Positions 44,622 to 55,856 of a stretch of DNA of 64,000 bases are shown piece after piece; positions within the stretch are counted from its first letter, which is position 1, and every line of letters starts with the position of its first letter. The stretch comes from Spisula solida. Its lineage: Eukaryota; Mollusca; Bivalvia; Venerida; Mactridae. Location: NCBI GenBank assembly GCA_947247005.1, contig OX365956.1, forward strand, positions 14,094,089-14,158,088. The letters are read 5' to 3'. A program made the position numbers and the translations under genes. Below the pieces are notes generated by a model. That model was not told where the DNA came from. It made no database searches and saw nothing but the letters and a program-made list of their open reading frames with translations.

Positions 44622-44905
44622 TTTAGTCCCCTACCGGTTTTTGGGACTATAGGTTTGCCCTCCCGTCAGTCAGTCTAGTCCGTCCGTCAAAAAATCTGGA
44701 TCCTGACATAACTCAAACAGTTTCCAAGCAAGGTTTATGAAACTTGGTATGTGGATAGGGGGCAATAAGGGGATAATGCACGTCCAAAAATATTTTGATT
44801 CTGACCAAAATTGTGGTTGCTATGGCAACAGAAACATTGAAAATGGCTTAAAACCGGTAGGGACTTCTGTATTGCCTGCAATTCTTTATGACTTGTTATT
44901 CTTGG
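44622..44905 (+). repeat. AGTCCCCTACCGG repeat family copy
   Basis: AGTCCCCTACCGGTTTTTGG, CCGTCAGTCAGTC, one internal unit, AAAACCGGTAGGGACTTCTG and a CCTGCAATTCTT tail. It sits in the intron before 45045. Confidence 0.8.
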
Positions 44906-45044
44906 GTTTTGCACTTCATGTGTATCTGTCACCATTGGTGTGATTTCTATGGAGTTTCACAAAGGCAGTCATAACGGTGTAAGACAATATCTCTTAGAGG
45001 GATTCGTATACTTAAATAATAGCAATTAGTATTATTATTTTCAG

Positions 45045-45183
45045 GTTAGCAGTCGAATACATGATTTATGTCTTGTCAAAGGAGATAACAGTCATCATTG
45101 CATCTTTAAAATATCTTGCACCGTATGAAAGGTGCAACGATGTCTGCATGTCAACGGAGAAAGACCGAAGGAATGGAATTTGA
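45045..45183 (+). CDS. Unknown gene, terminal exon
   Basis: Acceptor ATTATTTTCAG ends at 45044. In the phase inherited from 44124 it reads (M)LAVEYMIYVLSKEITVIIAS, LKYLAPYERCNDVCMSTEKD, RRNGI and TGA at 45181-45183. LAVEYMIYVLSKEITVIIASL is hydrophobic enough to be a membrane or buried helix. Another frame across the same DNA stays open to 45322, so a late frameshift or alternative end is possible. Confidence 0.4.
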
Positions 45184-46029
45184 ACAAAATTATTTAAAAG
45201 AAGACTTCGCACCATGGTTTCGACGCTCACCCGTTATAGACGTCGACGTAGCACCTCATAGTCATTTGAATTCATTTCAAATTCTCAGTTGTCTGAGAAG
45301 TACCATTTACACTAAGGGTTAAGGCACGTATGGACATTGTGTATTTTTCGTGTTGGAATAGATCGATTACAGTCCAAATGGCACAGTCTTGGCTCTAACG
45401 TCGCTGTCTTCCCCATATGAAATTCATGATTTAAAATACTGTCTGTATGATGCGTATTAATGTGACTTATTTAGATGAATATATTTTAATATCTGGGAGA
45501 TCATATAAAGTCAGATCATGTAAAGGCCTGGACGCAAATTACTGTATGGTTCTTAAGATATAATCCATATATAGCTGTTCAAAACATTTTTCATTGACAA
45601 CATTTCGATCAACATAAAATTCCCCATTTTTGGTCCATACCATTTTTATTGTATATTTTGACTAAAACTATTGTTTGAAAATTTAACAATTATATCAAGC
45701 ACATAATGAAATATTACCAGCGTATTTTTAAACAAAATAGTGAATGATGTTATTTATATAAGCATACGTGTAGATCAACATAGTAAACCATCGAAAATAG
45801 AATTGTGAAAGTACGCATGATGCCGAAGGTTTCACGTTTTCATCACAGTATGTAAAAATTATCTGTCGATTTTAATGTTGGCATAGGACAGCTCCAGCAT
45901 AGGGATATAAAGCTGTATTATGTTATTAAATTCTGAAACCACTTATTATCATATTGTCTTCTTTGGTGTTTTTTTCTTACTTCCAACATAGATTATTTAA
46001 AGATGCGACAAGTTTAGGCAGGACTTACT
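45184..46029. other. No gene seen
   Basis: Probably 3' UTR and flank of the four-exon gene; A+T-rich without coding blocks. Confidence 0.4.
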
Positions 46030-46745
46030 ATGGTGGAATTACTGGTACTTGAATGGTTACTGTCATATTATAGTCAGGGTATTTGAATGGTTGCTATCAT
46101 ATTATAGCCATAGTACCTGAATGGTTACTCTCAGACTGTAGTCAGGGTACATGAATGGCGGCTATTCTTGAAACTTGAATGGTTACAGTCATATCGTAGC
46201 CAGGGTACTTGAATGGTTACAGTCACAATGTAGCTAGGGTACTTGAATGGTTACAGTCATACTGTAGCTAGGGTACTTGAATGGTTACTCTCATACCATA
46301 GCCAGGTTACTTGCATTGTTACTGTCATATTATAGCCAGGGTACTATAATATGAGAGTAACCATTCAAGTACCCTGGGTACAGGATGAGAGTTACCATTC
46401 AAGTACCCTAGCTATGAGAGTTACCATCCAAGTACGGCTTTAGCATGATAGTAACCATTTAAGTTACCTTGCTACAAAATGAGAGTAACCATTCAAGTAT
46501 CCTGGCTATGATATGAGAGTAACCATTCAAATACCCTGCCTACAGCATGAGAGTAAACATTCAAGAACCCTTGCTATAATAAGAGAGTAACCATTCAAGT
46601 TCCATGGCTACAATATGACAGTAACCATTCAAGTACCTTGGTTACAGTATGAGAGTAAACATTCAGGTACCCTGGTTATATCATAAGTGTAACCATTCAA
46701 GTACCCTGGCTACAGTATGAGAGCAACTATTCAAGTACCCGGAAG
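46030..46745. repeat. Head-to-head minisatellite (inverted array of a ~36-bp unit)
   Basis: From about 46043 to 46340 the unit reads GGGTACTTGAATGGTTACTG then TCATATTATAGCCA in plus orientation, about eight or nine copies. From about 46345 to 46742 the reverse complement (GAGAGTAACCATTCAAGTAC then CCTGGCTACAGTAT) is repeated about ten or eleven times. The switch occurs at GCCAGGGTACTATAATATG. The whole is a ~700-bp imperfect palindrome. Confidence 0.93.
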
Positions 46746-48633
46746 TGAAATATACCGTAAAATCCCGTAGTCAGGTGACGAGACTTACATACCCTATTGC
46801 TGACAAAACAAAATAGTTAGAAGGAAAGTTCTCGAATACTAGTACAATGATCACCCACTCGTAAACATAGTAAAATGTCATGAAAAACCTTGACTTAATT
46901 GCGAATGAGATCTAACTTATTAATGATCTGTCTTTACAATCCACTTCAAAACGTCTGGAAAATTAATAATTATATGTTCCCGTAATAAAGTACTCACGAA
47001 CTACCTTTTTTAAGCTGCGCGTAAACCACATACACTAGATTTGCGATGTTATAAGTAATTGCGGTAACCTAAAACCCAATTAAGTCACAATTTGGATTAC
47101 ACTTAAGCCTCTTCGCCGTAAAAGGATTCATAATTAACAATGTCGTTTAGTTCAAAGATTAGCACGAGGTATAGTGACCTTATCTAGATTTGTTATTAGG
47201 CAATCTATTGTTTGTTAGTCTGCTAAAAGGGCCTGTTAATGACCAATGTTCTCATTTGTTTCTCCACAGGGACACACAGAACAGAGCACTAAATGTATCT
47301 ACATTGTAACCATCTTTAAGTCAATGCATCTTTTTACGTTAAAAGCACTGATCAATTTTTATCTGCAGCTTGGCTTTGATGATGCGTTGTGTTTTGTTTA
47401 AAGCCATGATGTACACATTGTTGCTGGATCTGTTGAGTGCTACTTTCAATTTGTTGATTTCTTTATCTTATATCGGAGAACGCAACATGTATTTTCCACA
47501 TTTTTGTCTATAACACATTCAGTGTTCAGCCGCTCTTCAGTTTCTGCCTTTGACTATTTGCCTTATAACATATCTTGTAATTTGTATCTAAACTTTTAGT
47601 TCCCTTCAAGTGTCGACCAGACGAATGTCTTTGTGTATTTTGTCAGGTGGTTTGAATCTTTACATCCGATTGATTAATATTTGTTGACTCCAGGAACGTA
47701 GTGAACTCAACCGTCATTTTTACAACTTGTTACCTTGTTAGGGGACTCATTTCTTGGATTGTGTGGATGGAGTCGTCCTTGGTGTGTATCATTGCCATAT
47801 TAATCGAATATTTTGCGTCTCTCTGTCAAATCTCACGGAACATAAAGCTTTAATGGGGCTTTAAGTTTTGAATGATGATATTGCATTGAGATTTGTATAG
47901 AACAAGGCCGACACTTGTTTTGGTTTTTATCTAGTAAAAGTTTAAAGAAGTGCCGCGTTTGTTGTTATTATAAACAATTCGAGTTTGTTTTCGTTTAAAA
48001 CAAAATAATCGTACCCTAGGGTTTGCAATAAAAACATCATTAATCACAGTAAGATAATAAAATCAAAGTACTGAATGTATTGCAGTGTTTCTTTTGACTT
48101 TTTGGGAAAGGGGTCCGGGCCCATAGGAGAAGGGAAATTAACGCGCTTATTGTTCACTTAAATGTCTAGTATGATTATTTATTGGTGGTATTTTAAGCAT
48201 GGGAGGTCAAAACATACTATTTCAATCCAATCTGCATTCATTTAGCAACACAATTTACTTTATTTATGTAGAAAAAATGAGCAAGACTCCAAGGGGAAAA
48301 TTTAGAAATATTTGGGGAAAACTATACTCCGCAGAGAGGGGCCTAATATGCTAAAGTAATGAACTTGGTAAAATCTATGACATTTATTGTGACCATCTAA
48401 ACAATATTGTGTTGCTTCAAGTTGTGTTTGTATACAAAAGGCCTACTTGTTTCGTATTTTATGTGCGATTATTTTAAAACCATTGGAAACGAGCCATTTG
48501 ACAACATTATAAAACTGTTTCATATAACAGACTCGTCGTTATAATAACTAAAGCCTGGGAACGTGCCATGACTGAACGCAATATATAATATCGAAGTGGG
48601 TTTTCTTCTTGCGGCATTTAACCATTCAATCCC
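46746..48633. other. No gene seen
   Basis: A+T-rich; no array, inverted ends or exon-like blocks recognised. Confidence 0.45.
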
Positions 48634-49029
48634 TTGGCTATCTGCAAAGATGATGTTCTCCCCGCCACTGCATGTAACGAACCATCACTCATCAATCACG
48701 ATGCATCAACTAATCACGATGTACCGGTGTCAACAGCTGCTACGTCTAATACAACCATAACAATAACAACAATTACAGAACCATCTATTTCGGCAACAAT
48801 ACCAACTAGTAACATTTCTGTGTTAATGCCTGTATTCTATTCGGATGATCCCGAAGAAGCTGTGGACCGAGTGGAGGTAACGACAGAAGAAATATCTAAC
48901 ATATTACCTCTACTGTCCAATGTTTCCTTGGAAGATTTACCTTTCACAAATAACACATCCATAGCTAATGAAACAGTGAGTACTTCAGAAAAATCATCAC
49001 AAACACCATCATATCCAATATGTAACTAG
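48634..49029 (+). CDS. Open frame of 131 codons, Thr/Ser-rich, unknown
   Basis: Codons run from TTG at 48634 to TAG at 49027-49029 without an early ATG, so if real it is an internal or last exon; CTGCAAAG|ATGATG near 48648 could be an acceptor. Composition is Thr/Ser/Ile-rich (TAATSNTTITITTITEPSIS) followed by an acidic part (YSDDPEEAVDRVEVTTEEI). This resembles a disordered segment of an extracellular or regulatory protein. Length and codon use are better than for other frames nearby, but there is no domain. Confidence 0.35.
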   Translation: MAICKDDVLPATACNEPSLINHDASTNHDVPVSTAATSNTTITITTITEPSISATIPTSNISVLMPVFYSDDPEEAVDRVEVTTEEISNILPLLSNVSLEDLPFTNNTSIANETVSTSEKSSQTPSYPICN

Positions 49030-49201
49030 AACACTAATATTGATTCAATCTACTAACGTGTCAAGTTAGTAAAAAAAACCTTCAATGTATGGATTAGTTA
49101 CAGCCTGGACAAATTTTGGGACAGACCGACAGAGTGACTCCTATATAGTCCTCCCTATCAATGGTAGTGGAGGTATAAAGAAGGAAGGAAACCCGATGAA
49201 G

Positions 49202-49970
49202 AACAAGAGGACCCAACGAAATGTCGCTCACCTGTCATAGTAGTGCATGTACCCCCCCCCCCGCTATCGTGACCTAGGAAATCATTTACATTTTCTGAAT
49301 AAGATTTAACAAAATTCATCCGCTATTGCAAGTTTATTTTTTTATTTGACCTAGTGACTTTTTTTTGACCCCAGATGACCCAATATCGAACCAGACCTAT
49401 ATTTTGTTGAGATAATCATTGTGAATCAGTTTCATAAATATAAGGCCAAAATTGTGACCTCTAGTGACTACACCAAGGTTTTCTATGATTTGACCTTGTG
49501 ACCTAGTAATTTAACCTCAGATGATCCAATATAGAACTTGACCTAGATTTTGTTGAGATGATCATTGTGACAAAATTTCATAAAGATTAAGGCAAAATTG
49601 TGACCTCAATTGACTACTTAAGGGTTTTCTATGATTTGACCTAGGTTTTGACCCCAGATGACCCAATATCGAACTTGACCTAGATTTTGTTTAGATGATC
49701 ATCGTGACTTGAGTTTCATAAGAATTAGGTCAAAATTGTGACCTCTAGTGACTACACAAGGTTTTTCTATGATTTGACATTGTGACCTAGTGTTTGACCT
49801 CGGATGACCCAATATCGAACTTGAACTAGATTTTGTTGAGATGATCATTGTGATCAAGTTTCATAATGATTATGCTAAAACTGTGACCTCTAGAGTCTAC
49901 ACAAGTAAATTGTGGATGGACGGACGGACGGACGAAGAGTGATCACAAAAGCTCACTGTTACTTTGTGAA
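49202..49970 (+). repeat. AACAAGAGG...GTGATCACAAAAGCTCAC repeat, copy 1
   Basis: Starts AACAAGAGGACCCAACG and TCGCTCACCTGTCATAG; internal units of about 115 bp carry GTGACCTCTAGTGACTACAC, TTTGACCTTGTGACCTAGT and ACTTGACCTAGATTTTGTTG; ends GGACGGACGGACGGACG and AGTGATCACAAAAGCTCAC. Poly-C (12 or more) is near 49250. Non-coding. Confidence 0.85.
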
Positions 49971-50517
49971 TACAAGCCAAGAGGAAATACGACCGGGAGA
50001 GTCGTGCTCTTAAGTTTCAAGAGGCTTAGAACAAAATTGAAATGGTTGCGTTACAAAGACAATTGGATGTTTTGCGTCGTTAGCAGAAAGTATTCAACGG
50101 AGGAGTATGGGAGACCGTATAGTTTACGTATTTACTGGTTGTGTTAGCCTTAAGAAACCTCTACCGAGGGGGTCGAGTGAAGGAGCTTACTGAACAGTGC
50201 TCCAAATACAAAACTACATTTCTCTTTCGCAATGCTCATTATCTAACCAAGACTAGAAAACCATACACAAACTTTTGTTCAATATGCACACTCGATAAAA
50301 ATGCTAAGGCATCTGTATAGGTAGAGTCTAACATATTTCTTACAGACAATTGTTGCCGACCATTGGTTAGATCAATTGCCGACCCACAAAGGGAAAGAAA
50401 AGATCAAATAATGTCATCAAGCCCGTTATCTCATATTCAGTGATGGATCCACAGAAGCTAACCTTGTTCTTTTGTGTTCGTTACTTCGTGGCAAGGTAAA
50501 TATCTAACCTGATTTTA
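49971..50517. other. No gene seen
   Basis: No coding frame or repeat ends recognised. Confidence 0.45.
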
Positions 50518-50793
50518 TAAGTCCCCTACCGGTTTTCGACCGTAGGGGACAATAGGTTTGCCCTCCGTCCGTCCGCAGTCAGTAACAAAATCTGGATTCT
50601 GACTTAACTGGAACAGTTTTCAAGGTAGGTTTATGAATCTAGGTATGTGGATAGGGGCAATAAGGGGAGTAGGCACGTCTAAAATATTTCGATTCTGACG
50701 AAAATTGCGGTTGCTATGGCAACAGAAGTATTGAAAATGGTTTCAAACCGGTAGGGGACTTCTATATTGCTTGCTATTCTAAATAACTTGTAT
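50518..50793 (+). repeat. AGTCCCCTACCGG repeat family copy
   Basis: AGTCCCCTACCGGTTTTCG, CCGTCCGTCCGCAGTC, one internal unit, AAACCGGTAGGGGACTTCT and the GCTTGCTATTCT tail. Confidence 0.8.
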
Positions 50794-50979
50794 TTAACAG
50801 AGACACTTATCTAGTTTGTATTTTAAACGACCACTGAACATATTTATAGTTAGTCTACTGACCGCTTTATTCTTTTAAAACCGACCGACGATGAACTGCA
50901 TTATAGCCGTTGCTGTTGAAAATTCTAATATGCATGTATATTACAAGAAAAAGCAACAAAAAAAACACTTAATTGTATT

Positions 50980-51015
50980 TCCTGATGAAGGCGAAATGTC
51001 GAAACGTTGATAATA
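50980..51015 (+). other. CTGATGAAGGCGAAATGTCG motif, Penelope-like relic
   Basis: CTGATGAAGGCGAAATGTCG followed by AAACGTTGATAATAC resembles the CTGATGA...GAAAC(GTT) motif found next to Penelope-like and related retroelements, a hammerhead-ribozyme-like core. A 3-bp stem (GGC/GTC) can form between the two conserved boxes, but a complete three-stem ribozyme with cleavage site is not visible. The adjacent minus-strand frame 51052-51456 has a basic tail but no reverse transcriptase or GIY-YIG motif. Confidence 0.3.
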
Positions 51016-51506
51016 CAAGATAATTAATTTTAACGCGTGTCATTCAGCTAGTTAAAATTTATTATACTTTTCGACAGCTTGGACTTGGGCGGATCTGCGC
51101 TTGTTTAGTTGGGCATTGTGTCTTTGTGTTTTATGTTTCCTGTGCTCGGTTCGTTCAGTTGGGCATTGTGCTTTGTGTGTTTTTAATGGTTTCTGTGCTC
51201 GGCTGGTTAAGTTGAGTGCTGCCTTCCCTGTCTGACTTAATATAAACTTTTTGGTGTTGATATTTACCTTTATTTTCATTACAAGAACATACGCAGACAG
51301 ATGTGGAAACATGACCAATGTCACTACTAGGTTTGGGGATGATAAGAAACTTGAAGATGTCGCCATGGGAACAGATGGACCTTCTGTAATGCTCTGAACG
51401 CGACCCATAGTTGTTACGAGTGTGTGACTATACAGACAGACAGTATATATTTGCAATCAATTACTCTGCTCACAGGTAGACTTACACTTTTATATGATAA
51501 TAAACA

Positions 51507-51520
51507 GGGGGGGGGGGGGG
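51507..51520 (+). repeat. Poly-G tract
   Basis: An uninterrupted G run of about 14 bases just upstream of the candidate promoter (AACAGGGG...GTAAACACGTGACC). Confidence 0.85.
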
Positions 51521-51594
51521 TAAACACGTGACCATAATAGTAAACAATATGGCGGTATAGACGCTACAATTCGTCGTTTGTACAAGGTGAGTAG
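51521..51594 (+). promoter_or_regulatory. Candidate promoter and first exon of the 52-53 kb zinc-finger gene
   Basis: ACACGTGACCATAATAG resembles the ACCACGTGACCAAAAG of the inverted-duplication arms. AACAATATGGCGGTATAG contains a YY1-like ATGGCGG. A strong donor AAG|GTGAGT follows. The arrangement (E-box, short untranslated exon, donor) parallels the arms at 33460 and 38850. Confidence 0.4.
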
Positions 51595-52329
51595 GGATTT
51601 TAAACATCTTATTTACCCTATCATATGGTAATATGGTAAAAAGCGCTTTCCAACGGTATATAATATGCTTATCTAATAGGTTTACTTTCTAAGAACATTA
51701 AGACCAAAATTTTGAGCCGATCGCGAGAAGCGGTGGTGTATTTCACGCTATTGATCAATTTTAGTGTTTTTATGACAAATTCCCAGTTATGCGGAGTCTA
51801 ATGCAACTTTCGATTTTAATTTCAAATACTAGAAATAGTTAAAAATTTATGTCAGCACAAGTCATTTTTATCATATTTACGCGATTTGTCAATTTCACAT
51901 CAATTGGTGCATCACATGCCGAATTGAACGATGGTTCATTTCACGTCATTTAAAGATGCTATTATATCAGTTACGCGTAATTGGTTTCTCTTTAGCACTA
52001 TTTTATTTGAACGAATGTATAAATGTTACGCATGTTTGTTATTTGGATATGTAAAATATACTGTGCCGGAATGTTCTACAACAGAACAACAGTAAAACGT
52101 GTATGTTAGGCGATTTTGCCAATATAGACAAAGAACAAATCATACCGTTGTATGTCGGCCGATATACAATGAAAGTGACGTCATGCAGGTAAACAAGTAA
52201 CCTAAGCAACATATATCTCGCAAAATAACACTGGCTTTATATATAATTCCGGGTTTAAATCATGTTAGAATCGAAATAAACTATGAAAAACCTCTCTTAA
52301 TTCTATTTATAATATTTGTATTCTTTCAG

Positions 52330-52463
52330 ACTGAGCAGGGTGTGTGGGAAGGTTTTGAGATGCATGTCAGGTCTAAGAGATCACGAGATGCGCCACAGTG
52401 GGGCGGCGCCGTACATGTGTTGTGTTCGCCTGTTCTTCAGCAAGGCTAATGTCAAACACCCAA
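52330..52463 (+). CDS. Zinc-finger gene exon, degenerate C2H2
   Basis: Acceptor ATTCTTTCAG ends at 52329; a weak donor CAA|GTGAAA may end it. It reads RVCGKVLRCMSGLRDHEMRH then SGAAPYMCC and LFFSKANVKHP. The H-x3-H (HEMRH) and linker RHSGAAPY are clear, but the first Cys of finger 1 is missing and finger 2 has CC where C-x2-C is expected. The exon at 37028-37201 shows the same RHSGA-PY-CC signature, so the two loci are paralogues. Confidence 0.45.
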
Positions 52464-52880
52464 GTGAAATTGCGTATAACTTACATTTAATTGCAATTTG
52501 CAGTTAACATACAAATAGTATACTGTACTCGCAGAAATTTATCGAACATCTTGTGCATTTTATACTTGTCGGTTCAAAATAAAGCCAAATTAGTTACATA
52601 CGGTAATTATAAGTTATCTAACAGTATTTGATAAACATACATTTTACTGGGTTATCCCATAGGTTTTCCTCAAACAATATAATCGTACGTGCTGTATGAT
52701 TTGAAAAACGATTCGAAAAGGGTTTGATTAGAAGTGGTTGATAAAATGTCCACGGTTCAATTCCTACAGCGTTTATAACAGAGCCATGGAAATGATGAAA
52801 TGGTATACTAGTAAATGCTTTTATATTCTTTAGATCTGCGTTATGTTCCGCGTTTTATCGCATTTCGAATAAAATAATGT

Positions 52881-53209
52881 ATGGCTCTGGAAAACGAACA
52901 TATTTCATCTGAGCCTAGCCCGTACGTCCCAGATTTTATTTCAGATGTTCAGTTCATTAAGAAAGAAAAGTGGCGAAAGTGTGACATCTGTGACAATACA
53001 TTCGCGACCCAAGCAGACCTTTACAAGCAAACACTATCACATGATGATGGTTATGTGCGATACCTGCGGCTTAGAAATCAAAGGATCGCGTAAAGGATCA
53101 CATGGCAACCAATTAAAATCACCAACGTTATGCTTGTGTATGTGGCAAGAAGTATACATACTCTTCTCACTTTTGTAGGCACAGGAACACTTGTAAGGAT
53201 GTTTCTTAA
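52881..53209 (+). pseudogene. Zinc-finger gene 3' part, frameshifted
   Basis: From ATG 52881: MALENEHISSEPSPYVPDFI, then KWRKCDICDNTFATQADLYK and QTLSH, a finger in which the first His is Gln. A frame change then gives MCDTCGLEIKGSR; a second gives YACVCGKKYTYSSHFCRHRN and TCKDVS-stop (TAA 53207-53209), a terminal finger of C-x-C-x12-H-x3-C form. At least two frameshifts and one stop (near 53113) break it. An acceptor-like TTCTTTAG ends at 52834. Confidence 0.5.
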
Positions 53210-53345
53210 TAGTTTTATAGGCACAGGAACACTTGTAAGGATGTTTCTTAATAGTTTTATAGGCACAGAAACACTCGTTAGGATGTTTCTAAATAGTTTT
53301 ATAAGCACAGAAACACTTGTAAGGATGTTTCTTAATAGTTTTTTG
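53168..53345 (+). repeat. Four tandem copies of a 42-bp unit derived from the terminal zinc finger
   Basis: Unit GGCACAGGAACACTTGTAAG then GATGTTTCTTAATAGTTTTATA, with GGCAC/AGCAC starts at 53178, 53220, 53262 and 53304 (period exactly 42). The first unit is the coding end of the last finger (RHRNTCKDVS-stop). Being 14 codons long, the repeats keep an open frame in another phase (GTGTLVRMFLNSFI). Confidence 0.9.
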
Positions 53346-53349
53346 TCGC

Positions 53350-54370
53350 TGATATAGACATAGATTTCAATGGCCCCTCTTATATGTGCTGTTACGCGGG
53401 GTGTTCGAAAAGAAATGCAATTCATATAACTTTTAATTGACACAATCATTTACAATGAAATTCACTAAATACCTTCCATGAACTCTTCTTTACACATTGC
53501 GCACTAATCTAACTTTTAAATGCAAGATTAAAGTTATGTTTTGTCGTTTGCAAAAGGTACAACACTCATGCACAGTAATATGGCTGACCATGTATGTTTC
53601 CTGGAAACGTACCTATATGGTCTACTGAATGCAATTAAACTATAGGAACTTAAAACTAGTCGCATAGGACTAGGTCTGTAGAATAGACTTGGTGATGAAG
53701 CATTCTTATGCACTTTTCGTTCAAAAACTACTTTACAGTAGAGCCCTGTGCGAATGAGGCATTTTCATGAGAAATGTACATAAAATAATGGTCTATTCCA
53801 TTCCACTTCGACGCTTTATGAAATATTTCTGAAGTTTTTCCTGCATACAAAAATCTAAAGAACCTTGTAACATGTTTGCCCATTGATTCTGGTTTTTAAT
53901 TGCAACACCTTTGAGGGGGAAGAAAATCAAATTTTCATCACTGAATGCGTGTTTCATAATTACGGGTTTCGTAGAATTGTTGGTAGCACATATATTTTGT
54001 TTGGTGTTGCTTGCAGATAAATCATATTTCTATCGAATAGCAAGAGGATTTTGTTCATATCTTTGTTTATGTGTACGTATGTACCACGTTGAAATCAAAG
54101 ACCACTATCAATGTAGCGTTATTGCCCTTTATATCGCGCGCCGATGAAATCGGTCGGGGGTATTAAAATGGCGTCGTCCGTCTGTTTATCCGCAGCCATT
54201 TCTCGAAACTAGCAGGTAGAATTTCATGAAACTTGAAATAAATATGTACTACCATACTGTGATGATGCCTTTAAAAATCAACCATTGGACATATTTCAAA
54301 ATAATTTTACAGAAATAGTTGTTGGGTGACCCTCTTACATACTTTGACATTTTTGTTACGTTTTGTGCAT
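53350..54370. other. No gene seen
   Basis: A+T-rich; open frames on the plus strand have no domains. TTTTAAAATGGCGTCGTCCGTC near 54160-54182 may be a decayed repeat end. Confidence 0.4.
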
Positions 54371-55132
54371 AACAAGGGGGCCCAAAGGGCCATAGGTCGC
54401 TCACCTGTCCTAGTAGTTCATGCACCCCTAATGGTAGCCTCTATTGCATGTACAAGGTTTTCATATTGTCTTATGCTTTATAATTTACATCACATTAAGA
54501 CCCAATGACATATTGAAGTGATTTGACCTTGTGACCTAGTTTTTGACCCGGATGACCCAATATCAGACTCGACCTAGATTTTGTTGAGATAATTATTGTG
54601 ACTAAGTTTCATAAAGATTAGACCAAAATTGTGACCTCTAGTGACTACACAAGGTTTTTCTATGATTTGACCTTGTGACCTAGTTTTTGACCCCGGATGA
54701 TCCAATATCAAACTTGACCTAGATTTTGTTGAGATGATCATTGTGACCAAGTTTCATAAAGATTAGACCAAAATTGTGACATCTAGTGACTACAAAAGGT
54801 TTTTGATGATTTGACCTTGTGACCTAGTTTTTAACTTCGGATGACCAAATATCGAACTTGACCTAGATTTTGTTGAGATGATCATTGTGACCAAGTTTCA
54901 TAAAGATTAAGCCAAAATTGTGACCTCCAATAACTACACAAGGTTTTTCTATGATTTGACCTTGTGACCTAGTGTTTGACCCCAGATGACCCAATATCGA
55001 ACTTGACCTAGATTTTGTTGAGATGATCATTGTGACTAAGTTTCATAATGATTAAGCTAAAACTGTGGACGGACGGACAAAGAGTGATCACAAAAGCTTA
55101 CTCTGTCACTTTGTGACAGGTGACCTAAAAAG
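54371..55132 (+). repeat. AACAAGAGGGC...GTGATCACAAAAGCTYAC repeat, copy 2
   Basis: Starts AACAAGGGGGCCCAAAGGG and CATAGGTCGCTCACCTG, has about five internal GACCTAGTTTTTGACC units, ends GGACGGACAAAGAGTGATC and TTTGTGACAGGTGACCTAAA. Confidence 0.88.
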
Positions 55133-55610
55133 TGAAGTATATCTGAAGACTGGAATTTATTACAAATTGGTAACACTATTCCTTAAGCGTTCCATTCTAA
55201 ATTTAGCCAAATAATTGAAATTCATGCAGAACCATGGCAACCGAAATTAAGGTCCTGTTTGAATATGGTTCTTCTAGTTCAATATGCACAGGTGAGCGAT
55301 ACTGGGCCATCTTAATCCACTTGTTTATTGGTCAATTTTCTTCAGAGTCACTGTCCTTGATTTATTGAATAATTCCAACCGCTATTCATGAAACTTAAAA
55401 TAAATATGAGCAACCATGCTGTGATTATGCCTTCCTGATAAACCCTCGTAAGAATGTTTTGAAATTGAGGAGTGCATGTTGGAGTCTTGTAACTGAACGT
55501 TATCAAAGGTAGGTATACTAACATTAGCACAGGAGTGTATAGACTCTTGTTCAATGCTGAACGATAACTGCAATACATTATGTAACTTGTGTTAAATAAC
55601 AACTAAGAGA
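55133..55610. other. No gene seen
   Basis: May include a decayed end of another repeat (CAGGTGAGCGATACTGGGCC near 55290-55310). Nothing else. Confidence 0.4.
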
Positions 55611-55856
55611 AACAAGTAATTAAGAATTGCAAGCAATACTGAAGTCCCCTACCGGTTTGAACCCATTTTCAATGTTTCTGTTGCCATAGCAACCACAATT
55701 ATTTTAGATGTGCATAATCCCCTTATTGCCCCCTATCCACATACCAAGTTTCATAAACCTAGCTTGGAAACTGTATGAGTTATGTCAGGATCCAGATTGT
55801 TTGACGGACGGAGGGCAAACCTATAGTCCCCTCCGGTCAAAAACCGATAGGGGACA
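55611..55856 (-). repeat. AGTCCCCTACCGG repeat family copy
   Basis: AACAAGTAATTAAGAATTGC and TGAAGTCCCCTACCGG, one internal unit, GACGGACGGAGGGC, then TCAAAAACCGATAGGGGAC. Confidence 0.8.
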
